A DNA stretch of 64,000 nucleotides from Siphonodentalium dalli (lineage: Eukaryota; Mollusca; Scaphopoda; Gadilida; Siphonodentaliidae), in assembly GCA_032622095.1 (NCBI GenBank), contig CP136064.1, positions 257,651,863 to 257,715,862 on the forward strand, given 5' to 3'. Position numbers and translations under genes: made by a program. Shown piece by piece: positions 32,082-43,220 of this stretch (the first letter of the stretch is position 1; every line of letters starts with the position of its first letter). The notes under the pieces are model-generated. The model did not search any database, was not told the DNA's origin, and saw only the letters and a program-made list of their open reading frames with translations.

Positions 32082-33492
32082 GTTTTTTTTTACATTGAGA
32101 ATATAGATAATAACAAAGGAAGGAGAGACAAAATGCATTTACGCCATCATTTTCTCAATCCAGGGCATGGGAGAGCATAACTCTTCCATGCCATGACCTA
32201 CTTTCTTACCTGTGACACGTAATTATAAAATAGTTAAAGGCACATATTGTGTTCGGAAATTTTTTGCATACGCCTCTCAACTTAAAAGAAAGACGAAGTG
32301 GCGATACTAGATATTACCTTGACATATTATTGTCCGAAGATGGGCTTTCTGTACCAACAATAATGGTGATAAAGAACAATAAATTAATATTTTGTCTTCA
32401 GAAGAACTTTATATTTCTCTTATTAGACAGCTAAAGTGGTCGATGGTGTGTAATATTTAAGGTTTGCAAAATCAGAGTTCAAAACATTATGTGCAGCTTT
32501 AATTAATTTACGTTCTGAATTTACCATAAATAATATAATGGGTAAATTTTAACCATATTGAAACTGTATTTTAAATATTGTTAATATTGGTTCGACAGCA
32601 ATCGGAAAAATACACAAGGAAACCACTGTATCAATTGACGTTCCCGAAGTATAGTCTATCATTAAACAAAAACAATGATCAGTGTATTGAAATTAGATAA
32701 ATCTGTCGCTCGAGTACCGGGTAGTTGATTTATTTTCTGTGTTGATCAGGGTCACTTTTAAGGTCATGTGTACTTTGGGCCTGAAAATATTGGGTTTTCA
32801 ATATATAATACTATATTTTATTTTTAAGGCTTTTCGAAGTGTCAGCCACTGGTTATCGAAGTCACGATACATATTACATTTTGAGTTGTATCTCTCGCAT
32901 TCATACCTAAACTTAAGATCGTAAAGGAACAAGCGAGACGACAACTGTGTGGGCATGAATTATATATGAGAAATTGTTTCTTGTACGTTTTGACAGCGAT
33001 TATAAAAATCGTTGACTTGAAGGTTAGCCACCTTCAGAAATGTATTGGTACTAATAATTCGTGTATTTATTCTGAATTGGAGCTACTGTAATTTCGTATC
33101 GGTTGTCGTTTTAAAGGGAATGCTCAAATAATCTTCCCAATGTTCTATCTTCTCGCCTATTTCGGATTCCCATTTGTGGCATGCGTTCGGCATAAGTTTT
33201 CCCACTTCCTAGAATTTTGTAAGATAATTGCCCGCCTTTTAAGTCACGGAGTATCGGAGCAAGATTATTGGATAGGCATGTGCAGGGTACACGGATTAAG
33301 GGTTGATTAAGAGAATTTGCCAATGACGGTATCTGACGTGTTATGTTGTTGATTGTTATGAAATCGACGCGGATGTTGAAAGTTGAAAATAATTTATATG
33401 GAATTTATTATCTGATTGGAATAGATCATTTATAAAATATATCCCCGCATCTCTCCACGATTTTAAAGTTGATCGACGAACCTCCGATTTTT
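32082..33492 (-). mobile_element. 5'-truncated L1/Tx1-like LINE fragment with poly(A)
   Basis: The interval between exact 39-bp direct repeats holds a minus-strand LINE 3' end. A9 (T9 on the plus strand, 32083-32091) abuts the left repeat as a poly(A) tail, and degenerate ORF2 sequence occupies the far end. This fits target-primed insertion with a 39-bp duplication. Confidence 0.65.
32770..33470 (-). pseudogene. Degenerate L1/Tx1-like ORF2 C-terminal region
   Basis: In shifting minus-strand frames I read SWRDAGIYFINDLFQSDNKF, then HKWESEIGEKIEHWEDYLSI, then PFKTTTDTKLQ, a stop where Trp is expected, LQFRINTRIISTNTFLK, and NRCQNVQETISHI. The order (INDL, KWE, 'T.TKL.W.Q...RI..TN.FL', C..C..ETI.H) is that of the region after the polymerase in Tx1/L1-type elements. 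Multiple frameshifts are present. Confidence 0.65.
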
Positions 33493-33531
33493 ATGGAGAA
33501 GAAATTGAAGAATATGGTGGATGTGTGATGG
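33493..33531. repeat. 39-bp exact direct repeat, right copy
   Basis: Identical to 32043-32081. A fragment of the TAGTCCAAG family begins shortly after it. Confidence 0.8.
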
Positions 33532-33559
33532 TTAGACTCGATTGGCGGCATAGAAGCCG

Positions 33560-33890
33560 AACGTAGCCGACTACATTACGGAACACTTCGGATTTCAGTT
33601 GAAACGTAAACAAATGTAAACAAACCCGATGTTAGTCCTAATAAACAGGAATATTCTATGTGTAATTTAACATAAAAGTTAGATTAGTATACACCATTAC
33701 GACCATAAGATGTCACTCTTTCCTATATATACAGCATCAGGTATTGATTTGTTAGGTAAATTTTAGTAAAATAGACTACAATTCCCGCCACCAAGCTTGG
33801 ACGTAACTCCGGTCATACAAATGGTAACGGTACGCTCTCGTACTAAAAACAGCAGTTCGCTTTCCCAATATCTTAGCTGGTTTTACGGTC
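33560..33890 (-). mobile_element. TIR element family 'TAGTCCAAG', copy 3 (fragment, inverted)
   Basis: On the minus strand it matches the left half of the copies at 20806 and 38780, including 'ggcgggaat', 'ttttactaaaatttacctaac' (a variant of 'ttttactcgatttacctaac') and 'ggaaagagtgacatcttatgg'. Both ends are eroded. Confidence 0.65.
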
Positions 33891-34670
33891 GTTCACATTG
33901 CTATGGATCTGTATAGCTTAGTTTACATTGCTTTAGATCTGTATACAGTACTACACGCATACTAGTGTGAACGGGTTAATATAGAAATGCACACAGAAAG
34001 AAAACGGTATTCGTTCATTTGAGCAAAAATCGTGTCCGTTATAATTCACGGTCAACATCGAGGCATTGCGACAGGCAAATCTGATTTGATTAATTGTTAC
34101 TCGGGCTTGGCGAATGTGCATATACTTAAACTTTCTTTGTCATTTCAACCCATGAACAATTTCACACTGTGTTAGCGAGAACCTGTGTACTGGTAGATGA
34201 AGTAGCCCTATTTCTATTTGTGTACGTGTACACTGTTTTTTGTTGTGTATTCACATGTGATTTGTTCTCGTGCGCCTTTCATTCTTTCTTCGAACCATTA
34301 TCAACTGGTGTAAGAATAAACTGATTTGGTCTGCTGATAGTTGATTCATTTTTTGTCTGGCCTAAACTGACACGACTCATAGTGAATTGTTAATTACCGG
34401 AGTACTGATGAGCGCGCATTCATTATCAGTTATCATGTTGTGATCACAGTAATCTGCGACACGTGACTTCACACAGATCTGTATACATATCTACAGCAAT
34501 GTAAAGATACCCTTAGTACGAGCAGATTTGGCCTACTTTTAATATGTATTCTCTCTAGTAACCCAAAAGCGAAGTTGTGAGGAATGTGCGTTTCGGTGCT
34601 TTGTTGGTTGATTGATGGATTTTTACATTGTTTTTATTATCTTGATAGCCACAACAGCATTTAAACATGT
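33891..34670. other. No gene recognised
   Basis: Intergenic sequence with a local duplication of 'gctttagatctgtata' near 33901-33955. Nothing coding is recognised. Confidence 0.4.
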
Positions 34671-34674
34671 ATAT

Positions 34675-34770
34675 ACATTACAAAAGATAAACACATTACA
34701 AAAGATAAACACATTACAAAAGATAAATACATTACAAAAGATAAGCACATTAAAAAAGATAGACACAATA
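34675..34770. repeat. Minisatellite, 18-bp unit, ~5 copies
   Basis: Units of ACATTACAAAAGATAAAC are tandemly repeated, with increasing divergence at the right end (ACATTAAAAAAGATAGAC). Confidence 0.85.
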
Positions 34771-35019
34771 AATAGGCAGAGCATATGTATGGAGGTATAT
34801 ATATTTGGCATATACGAGGCTAAACAATTGTAACTTTAGAGAAGAGTGGGTGGTCTGGTCGAAAATAGGAATACTAATGCTGAGGTCTATCAGGGATGAT
34901 AAAAAAGGTCCCATACGGGACTTAATTCCACTCTATTCTACTTCGACTCATTCTGTGATCGGTTATTCAAAAAGCCATGAATCAATGAGTTTATATATGC
35001 TCATTCATATATTCCATAG

Positions 35020-35560
35020 TTCACAGGGGGAGTCGGAAAAAAATTGCAGGCACGTATGCTGATTTTTTAGTTTCGACCCTTGTTGGGACCCGCATCCAAA
35101 TTTGTTTCCGTTTTCGGCAGTTTTTTCCGACCATTTTTGGACACCCACCCCCCTTTTAACACTAACACAGAGATTTGCGGGGGATTAACTGTATACAGCT
35201 GTATATGAATTTATGTGCATACTATTTGTCATGGATGTTAACATTGACATGTAAATAGGAGCGAGTCATTTTGTGGTCATTCGACCAAAAAAGCATGGCT
35301 GCCAGCGGCCATCTTGGATTTCAAAATTTTAAACAAAATACAACACGACAACTGCCTGCAGTCAGTTTAGCAGTTAGAATTACATTATGTATCTTATTCT
35401 AAGGTGTTTTAAGCCAAACTCATTGCAAAAAACAGTCAAAAAACTTGCAGGAAAAAAAAAATTGAGTTGCGGAAAAATATTGTGTTGGTCCCATCGACCA
35501 CCAACCCACCCCGGCATACGTGCCCGGAATATTTTTTTCACCCCCCCCCCCTCCTGTAGT
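35020..35560. repeat. Two copies of a G-homopolymer-led dispersed repeat
   Basis: At 35022-35100 (plus) 'agggggagtcgg...attgcaggcacgtatg' occurs. At 35440-35553 (minus) the reverse complement reads a G run, then 'ccgggcacgtatgccggggt' and 'gggttggtggtc'. A third copy lies at 38444-38640. The family is unrecognised. Confidence 0.45.
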
Positions 35561-35828
35561 TCATAAACAATACACTACTAAGCTACATTCAATTAAATTG
35601 CCAGTACTTGATATCGCAACAACTTACATTTTAATTACAGCAGAGGAACTATTTTTCTCAACTGTGATATATTTCTACTATATGGACATCACCTTTATAC
35701 CCGCGAAGTGCCATTGACACATCAACACACTCAGTATAACTTTATAGGAATGGAATGCTTTATTAACTCAATCATGAATTAACATGAAATTAGAGATGAA
35801 TGTGAACATATATACACTATTTACAACA

Positions 35829-35891
35829 TAGTCATCGTCATCATCTCATCATCACTATAATCGTCTTCTGTATTATGCTAATCTTCATCAC

Positions 35892-35942
<51 letters not shown>

Positions 35943-36235
35943 CGTAATCATAATCATCGTCTTCGTTGTCATCACCACCGTCATCATTAGAATGCTTATC
36001 GTCCGCATCATCAGCAAAATCATTGTCGCCGCTATCATCATCATCCTCAACTATCGTCATCAATATCATCGTCGTCATCAGAACCCGCCACATGTGTATG
36101 TTTGTGTAACCGTCATCGGCATAATCGTCATTATCATCGCCATCATCATTATCATCATTATCACCACTAGCATGCAGTAATCATTATCGTCATCGTCGTC
36201 ACCGCTACCATTATCGTCCTCAACTATCGTCAATG
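35829..36235. repeat. Compound (CAT)n trinucleotide region
   Basis: This is a pure (CAT)n core at about 35886-35942, with long degenerate CATCATCGT flanks. It yields Ile/Met/Asp-rich open frames on both strands, which are by-products. Confidence 0.9.
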
Positions 36236-36748
36236 GTGGGAAGCTTTATATCCACAGTAGGGTGTAAAGCTGAAATATACAGAATACATGTAGCCAGGTG
36301 TTAAACGCACAAATAACATAGAAAGGTTTGGTATACATTTACAAAAGCGACCCAGGCGTAGTCGATAAATTGCTGATATCCCCCACATATTCGAAGTTAT
36401 AGATACTGAAATCGTCGCACTTAGTGATTTAACGGTTGCTTGATTTTTAAATCTACTTGCATATACAATATACCAGAGATTTAAATCGCCTCTGAAATTA
36501 GTCGATCGCGAGAATTTAAAAAGAATCCCCCGCCACGCTTCAAAGAACTCAATTGCCGTTATGCGAATTAATTCCTTTCAGAACACGTATTCATTCCCTG
36601 TCAATATATGCACGCCATTTACCGTTCACGTTGATTTGTGTACATTTGAAAAGGGACTAAGCCTGAATAGACCACACGGCCTTGGTAGTATTCTATTCTG
36701 TGTTATATTGCTACAACAAATTCACTCTCGCGATCAACACTACGTTCT
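36236..36748. other. No gene recognised
   Basis: Intergenic sequence upstream of the candidate signal-peptide exon. TATATAG at about 36750 is a possible TATA-like word. Confidence 0.4.
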
Positions 36749-36839
36749 ATATAGATAGAGAGTTGTTTGTTTGTCAATATGAAGACTGTTTATGTTTACA
36801 GGGGTGTTGGACTTTAAATCCCCATATTATTGCAAAGTA

Positions 36840-36900
36840 ATGATCATCTCGGGTATATTTGTCGCTTTCCTCTGGATATGTTATCTACCAGGCAACTTAG
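36840..36900 (+). CDS. Candidate first coding exon encoding a signal peptide
   Basis: Twenty codons plus one base starting at ATG 36840 encode MIISGIFVAFLWICYLPGNL, a hydrophobic leader with a Cys/Pro/Gly end as in secretory signal peptides. They end exactly at a canonical donor, G|GTGAGT (36901). An in-frame earlier ATG (36792) would add 16 residues, after an in-frame stop. Phase-1 introns after signal-peptide exons are common in secreted and membrane protein genes. I found no convincing downstream exon, so this could be chance or the orphan start of a disrupted gene. Confidence 0.35.
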
Positions 36901-37570
36901 GTGAGTATCCTGTTTGGGCAAACAGATATCAATATGTATTATATATTAGATTAGATTAGATTTCATTTGATGACCAGACAGTGTACATGTAGAACATTTC
37001 AGGTAAAATATTTTAACAAAGGGGTCAGAGTGTAAACAAATTGGTTGAGGCGGTCACTGATGAAGATTAAAGTTTATTATACATGCAAACACTAGCAAGA
37101 AAGCACTATAAGCTCATTTCCGTTGTGTTCCCCGAAGCCACGAACAATAATTGTGATTGAAATATTCTCTATTAGTAAAGGAGACCTTATGAAATGTATA
37201 AATATGTATAAGATCCAGCAATATTTGAAATCCTTCTGTAGTGAAAATGTATATGGTTCGAATTGGAAATTTTCAAGTTGATGCGATAAACATAAAATTT
37301 GAGTTCCAAGTTGGGGAAGTGATTAAGGATTTTGGGTAATGGTGAAGCCGATGGATCCTGAATTTATACGGTCGCTTTCTGGTGAGGAATGAGCGCCAAT
37401 TACTTACCATTGTGTTGACAAACACACGTTGTGGTCAACTACACAAATGCAGGATCCCTCGTCCCCAAAACCTCTAAACATATATACACTAGACATATTA
37501 TATTAAAAAACAGTTTATATAAAATCATATGCAATAAGCGAGATCACTGACTCGCGGCCGTGTTGCATTT
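36901..37570. other. No further exon recognised
   Basis: This contains a TTAGA-type short repeat (36948-36966) and no recognisable coding segment. Confidence 0.4.
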
Positions 37571-37572
37571 AT

Positions 37573-37695
37573 CGAGCCACGTTCCGTGGTTTCAGAGATT
37601 CATCCAGCCCCGTTCCGTGGTTCAGAGATTCATCCAGCCCCGTTCCGTGCTTTATAGATTCACCCAGCCCCGGTTCCGTGGTTTTAGAGCTACAT
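37573..37695. repeat. ~31-bp minisatellite, 4 units
   Basis: Units contain CCCCGTTCCGTGGTTTCAG plus 'agattcatccag'. The last unit (from 37673) runs into the left arm of an inverted repeat (37673-37717 versus 37757-37801, sharing 'tgtcaaagtt(c)' and GTAGCAT). The minisatellite therefore looks like a partial amplification of one arm. Confidence 0.7.
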
Positions 37696-37870
37696 GTCAA
37701 AGTTCTGGAGTAGCATCTCGATATATGGAACTTTTGAATATTCATGACTTGCATATATGCTACTCTGAACTTTGACACGTAGCACTAAAACAACAGAACC
37801 GGGCCTGGTGGATCCAATATGACCGCGAGTTACATGTAGTGACAGGACGTATACCGTACAGTTGATCTAC

Positions 37871-37998
37871 AAAATGGCGGTGGTGGACCTACAAGATGTC
37901 GGTGGTGGACCTGCAACATGTCGGTGGTGGACCTAAATTTCCTAAAAGATGTCAGTGCATGGTGGATCTTCAAGATGTCGATGGTGGGACTACAAGCG
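37871..37998. repeat. ~24-bp minisatellite (ATGTCGGTGGTGGACCT)
   Basis: Units ATGTCGGTGGTGGACCT(A/G)CAA recur at 37871, 37896 and 37918, and in decayed form at 37953 and 37974. Confidence 0.75.
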
Positions 37999-38443
37999 GC
38001 TGCATTGCAAATAACACATACACCTCGCGTTTCACAGAAAGAGATCATCATTTTAACTTCTTCTATCACGGTAAATGATATATCATTTTGAAGACAGATT
38101 AATTGCGGAAATGTCAGATGATTAATCACTTTTAGGGGTCCACATGAATGCCCGGGCTCCAAAGGTAAATGTAGTATGTCTTTTAAATAAAAGTCTGTTA
38201 CAGAAGAGTAACGGGATGCGACTCGGTCCAAAACAGCATCAACCCAACCGACATATCCCAAGATGTTGTGGACCGAGAAGACTTGGTCTATTCAAGTACG
38301 TTAATCCAGATAAAATTAAAGGTACATGGTCTATTCGTCAATGAATATTTAGTAAAGGAAGGGTTAATTGATCGATTTCGTCACGTTAGCATGTTCTGTG
38401 CGAATCAAAATTCCTGTAGATACATGAAATATTTATATATTCA

Positions 38444-38640
38444 GGGGGGGGGGGGGTAATAAAACAAATTGCAGGAATGTATGCCGGAGTGGGTGGGTGG
38501 TCCGAGAGGCAAAACACGCATTTTTTACAACCTCATGCAAATTTTTCACTAAAAACCTATTGTGCCCATATTTGACATTTGTAACAGTTTAAAACATATT
38601 ATAACTGCAAAAACACCTTATTTATGTTACTGGGACCTTA
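38444..38640 (+). repeat. G-homopolymer-led dispersed repeat, third copy
   Basis: A G13 run (about 38445-38457) is followed by 'attgcaggaatgtatgccgg' and 'gtgggtgggtggtcc', matching the copies at 35.0-35.6 kb. Confidence 0.5.
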
Positions 38641-38779
38641 TATGGGCCTTAGTGGATGTGACATTAAGCTGGCATGTTGCATATGGGACGGTGAGGTGAA
38701 ATACTTCCTTCCCGACACCCTTCGAAAGAAGCTTCGAGAAATATAAAACTGAAATAAATAAACTTGTCATCGTGTAACT

Positions 38780-41376
38780 TAGTCCAAGTCTTCTCGTACT
38801 AAAGCCGGCTAAGATATTGGGATGGAGGTGCCGGTCTTTAGTCCGAGTTCGTCCCGTATAGTCTCGTATGACACGACTTACGCCCACGATCTGTGGCGGG
38901 AATCTGTGTTGTATTTTACTCGATTTACCTAATAAATCAATACATGATGCTATATACATCGGAAAGAGAGACATCTTATGGTCATAATGGTGTATAATAA
39001 TCTAACTTTCATGTTACATTACGCATAGAATATTCCGGTTGATTGTCACCAACATCGCTGTTTTTATATTGTGTTTACTTAACTGAAAGCCGAAGTCAGG
39101 TTCCGAAGAATTCCGGCATTGCCCGCTGGGTATTCTAGTTTCCGTTTCTATATATAGCGCGGGGTTTTCCGAACAAAATGGCGAAAACCGATCGCCCCAA
39201 AGTCCAGTTTCCTATGTGCTTTGAGAACAATTCCCGCACTAAAAACTTAAAAACATAATGGAGGATCAGAACGGTAATTTTGTTGACAATTTTCGCAAGC
39301 AACTTGTCAAAATTGGAGCAAATTAGAACTCTTATGTCTGACTTGCCATGCGTGTGATGTGCATTTTGATTTGTGTGTTGATAAAATAATCGGAGAACCG
39401 AATCACACAGTTTCGAAATATAGTTCTTCCGTTTCAGTGGGACTTTTCAAACTTAAGGTTCAAAATGTATACAAATTTTGTTTGATTTTTTGTTTGCATA
39501 ACAAGAGCAATATATTGCCCTGTTCGCTTAGTATATATCTTAATTTCGCGGAAGTCCACCAAATGTGGGTGAAATGTAGCACCATATAAGGCATATTATT
39601 TATTCTAATGCTCGTTGTGTTTACACTGTTTTAAACTTTGAGAGGGTTATAATTCCCGTAATTTATTTAATGTATTACATTTATATCTCCAATGTTTAAT
39701 TAATCTATTTATTTTTTATTTATTGACACACATAATTACGATTACAATGGAGAAATCATCGTAATTTGCGTTGTTAGTCCAAAATCTACGGAATATTTTC
39801 AACGGAAAATGCCGAACACAGTTCGCGAGGTCAACTGGGTTCGCATACTTTAAAACAATTGTAAACATTGCGATAAATGTCTCTTTTCGCATTAAATTAC
39901 CGCTTTCAATTCACAACTGATGTGGGTTTCAGATAAAATAGCATGTCTTCTGTTGAAAATATCCGTTTATTGTCGCAATTGTGATATTTTATTTCATATG
40001 ATTGTGGTTTTATTTGAGCGGGTCAATAACGCTTAAGTCGTGTCATAAGAGACTTTATCCACCGCTCACTATCACTATTGCCTACATAAAGCCTGCCTAA
40101 TAAACGTTACGTTTATTACGTCAAGGTAGCTTTATTAGGTCAACGTAGCTTTATTAGGTTAGTACTACTTGTATGACGTAATTTGATATGCAAATTGCGC
40201 AGGTAACTAGGGACGTCAACCGGCCTTAATGACGTCATTGTGATTTCAGAACGTTTTTATCGTGCATAATTCACTAAAATAATTCGTTAAATGATATATG
40301 TTTTAGCTCTAAAACATCTATAAATCATCAGAACAAGATCTGCTTAGAATAACTGTAAAAAGACCAACGAACTATTTCGCTCTAAGCTGCACTCCGGTTT
40401 TCCCACGTCATGAATGCTAATTAGTTTGATTGACCTAATAAATGTAATGGCGTCATCGAAGTAACGAATGTAAAACTACGGAAAATGACAGATTTACCTC
40501 ACAAAAGGCAAGTTTTGTGCGATGGATAAATAAAATATGTAGCTAATGTTGTCGCTTAAACTGTTTATGTCCGCTCGGGGGATTTGGCATCTATTGGACT
40601 CGGCAGAGCCTCGCCCAATAGATGCTCAAATCCCCCTCACGGACATAAACAGTTTAAGCGACGACTCTAGCTACATATTCTATATTTATCCACCGCTCAC
40701 TACGTATATTGACTACATAAAGCCTGCCTAATAAACGTTACGTTTATTACGTCAATGTAGCTTTATTAGGTTAGTACTACTTTTATGACGTAATTTGATA
40801 TGCAAATTACGCAGGTAACTAGGGACGTCAACCGGCCTTAATGACGTCATTGTGATTTCAGAACATTATTATCGTGTATAATTCACTAAAATAATTCGTA
40901 AAATGATATATGTTTAGCTCTAAAACATCTATAAATCCTCAGAACAAGGTCTGCTTATAATAAGTGTAAAAATGCCAACGAACTATTTCGCTCTGAGCTG
41001 CACTCCGGTTTTCCCACGTCATGAATGCTAATTGGTTTGCTTGGCCTAATAAATGTAATGGCGTCATCGAAGTAACGAATGTAAAACTGAGGAAAATGAC
41101 AGATTTACCTCACAAACGGCAAGTTTTGTGCGATGGATAAATAAAATATGTAGCTAATGTTGTCGCTTAAACTGTTTATGTCCGTTCGGGGGGTTTGGTA
41201 TCTATTGGACTCGGCAGAGCCTCGCCCAATAGATGCTCAAATCCCCCTCACGGACATAAACAATTTAAGCGACGACATTAGCTACATATTCTATATATAC
41301 GGGACGAACTCGGACTAAAGACCGGCACCTCCATCCCAATATCTTAGCCGGCTTTAGTACGAGAAGACTTGGACTA
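38780..41376. mobile_element. TIR element family 'TAGTCCAAG', copy 2 (2,597 bp)
   Basis: Terminal repeats of about 80 bp are essentially identical to each other (TAGTCCAAGTCTTCTCGTAC ... CGTCCCGTATA). The flanks CGTGTAAC (38771-38778, plus one extra T) and CATGTAAC (41377-41384) fit an 8-bp duplication with one mismatch. The interior carries a 76-codon open frame (39359-39589) with no recognised domain and, at the right, a tandemly duplicated foldback unit. No transposase is visible, so it is probably non-autonomous. Confidence 0.78.
40054..41296. repeat. Tandem duplication of a ~631-bp unit containing a long hairpin
   Basis: The unit starting TTTATCCACCGCTCACTA at 40054 is repeated at 40685 (about 610 bp, with a 21-bp loss near 40758). 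Each unit ends in a palindrome (about 40532-40682 and 41146-41295) with arms 'gtcgcttaaactgtttatgtcc' and 'ctattgga'/'ccaatagatg' at the apex. It lies wholly inside the 2.6-kb TIR element. Confidence 0.8.
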
Positions 41377-41384
41377 CATGTAAC

Positions 41385-43160
41385 TATGACTTTTAAGCCC
41401 AGAATATTGTGTGCATGACAAAGAGCGAGCAGCTATCTCAAACATGAATGTGATTATCAATGGCTAGATTATAACTGTCATCAGTGCGTCAAGCTAATCA
41501 ATGAATTATATGCATGTCTATCAACACCTATAAAGTATCCAAGTCTGGCATAGTGACTGCTTGTCATTTTATACAAAAGAAAATAGTTGGAAATGATGGA
41601 ATTGTGTGTTACTGCACAATGACCAAGTTTCAGCAATTTATATAATAAAATTTCCAATTTCAGCCTGGCAAATATCCTCTTTAGATCAGTCTAGATATGT
41701 ATTTATTTTCAAAATATATCAACTCTAGTTGAATTGAAGCCTACCAACTGAATTGGCATGGATATGTCTACATAATGTCAACAGTGACTCGAAAGTCAAG
41801 ATTGCGTTCACTGGATGTCCTGAGATGTTAATATCATGGTATGAGCCTAAAATGTGTTGGCGCCAAATAGCCAAAACACATGTCATAGCTTGCAGGGAAA
41901 AGTGATATCTCACTGGATATGCAGGGGATATGTATCATTTGTTTTGTAAAATTTGATGTATATACCTTATAATAGTGTTTTATGTGCACCTATATGTCCT
42001 ATCAGCTTCTGATGGGTTACTGTATTCCACTATATCGATGCATCAGAATTTCCATTTAGCAGTATGGAATTTGACCACCCAGGAAGACCTATAGCATACT
42101 CTTATCACACACTGAATTGGAAACTCCATTGCATCGTCCAAACTAGGAATAACAGAATCGAATACATAGATACACAAGAAAGTATCATGTCAGAAATTAT
42201 CAGATACACATGTAACCTGACATTTTATTGATGCACATACTCGTGGACTAATTACCGATGGATGGTTGGATTTGCGCAGAACGCCGTATTCGCACTGCGG
42301 TGTCCACGTGGTTTTCTCCAGATGCTTTATTGTGATGGATGATTATGATTAATTACACCCCGTACACAAGGTACGTGGTAATTCGTTGTAATTAGGTCAA
42401 TCATACATCCTGATAACTGAGAAATTCAACATTCGTAATGTATACAAAACAAGGATCCACCACCTCGCAGTTTCAAAACCCAATTATGTATATAACAAAT
42501 ACAGATATGCATAACTTCCACAACACACATAAACATTTAAATATACGACACAAGTGTGCCAAATACATAATCGACATTTGACGCTGGGAGAGCATGGAGT
42601 GCTCGCGATAAAACACGTGTATGTGCTTTGTATCGGAATGACCTAGTATAATCCGATATCACGGTTATGCCCCGCCCACTTATCACGAATTAATCTTATA
42701 GTCCCGCGTGACCAGAGCGTTTCCGTTGGGATGTCCGATTTGGAATATTGATTTCCTTACCACAACCAAAGTGGAAGTAAAGACACATTCAAGAAAAAAT
42801 ATAGTTCCATTTTAAATGTGTCTTTTCATGTTGACAAAATTGTTCAACCACCCTTATCATCCATGTTTATCTCACAGTCAACACTAAATAACCCAACACA
42901 AATTTAATATGGCAATTAACATAATACTAAAGTTCCGGCATTGGCATCGATATCATTGCGCTAAGCTCTTACATCACTGCGCGTGCCGATAATACACGTG
43001 TGTCTTACTGTCAAATATGAGGCCGGGTTTAGGGGCTAATGTGATAAATTCCATGTGCACATCTTGGGTTGGAAACGTCCATGCAATTGATTTGATTGCC
43101 ATTTTAGTTCAAACATTTGAGCGAAATTAAGTAAACGTTCGACTCTTGTCTAATTTCACA
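41385..43160. other. No gene recognised
   Basis: Intergenic AT-rich sequence. No recognisable coding or repeat structure on either strand. Confidence 0.4.
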
Positions 43161-43161
43161 C

Positions 43162-43188
43162 TATATATATATATATATATATATATAG

Positions 43189-43218
<30 letters not shown>
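43162..43218. repeat. (TA)n microsatellite
   Basis: Alternating TA of 57 bp with a single 'GC' interruption near 43188. Confidence 0.9.

Positions 43219-43220
<2 letters not shown>

Noticed and set aside
35841..36180. Asp-, Met- or Ile-rich proteins at the CAT repeat
   Set aside because: They are different frames of a (CAT)n trinucleotide region on both strands.
37830..38261. 143-codon minus-strand protein
   Set aside because: Its C-terminal half is the complement of the GGTGGTGGACCT minisatellite, and the rest has no recognisable domain.
39359..39589. 76-codon frame inside the 2.6-kb TIR element as a transposase
   Set aside because: It is too short, with no catalytic motif or zinc finger that I can recognise; retained only as an unexplained frame.
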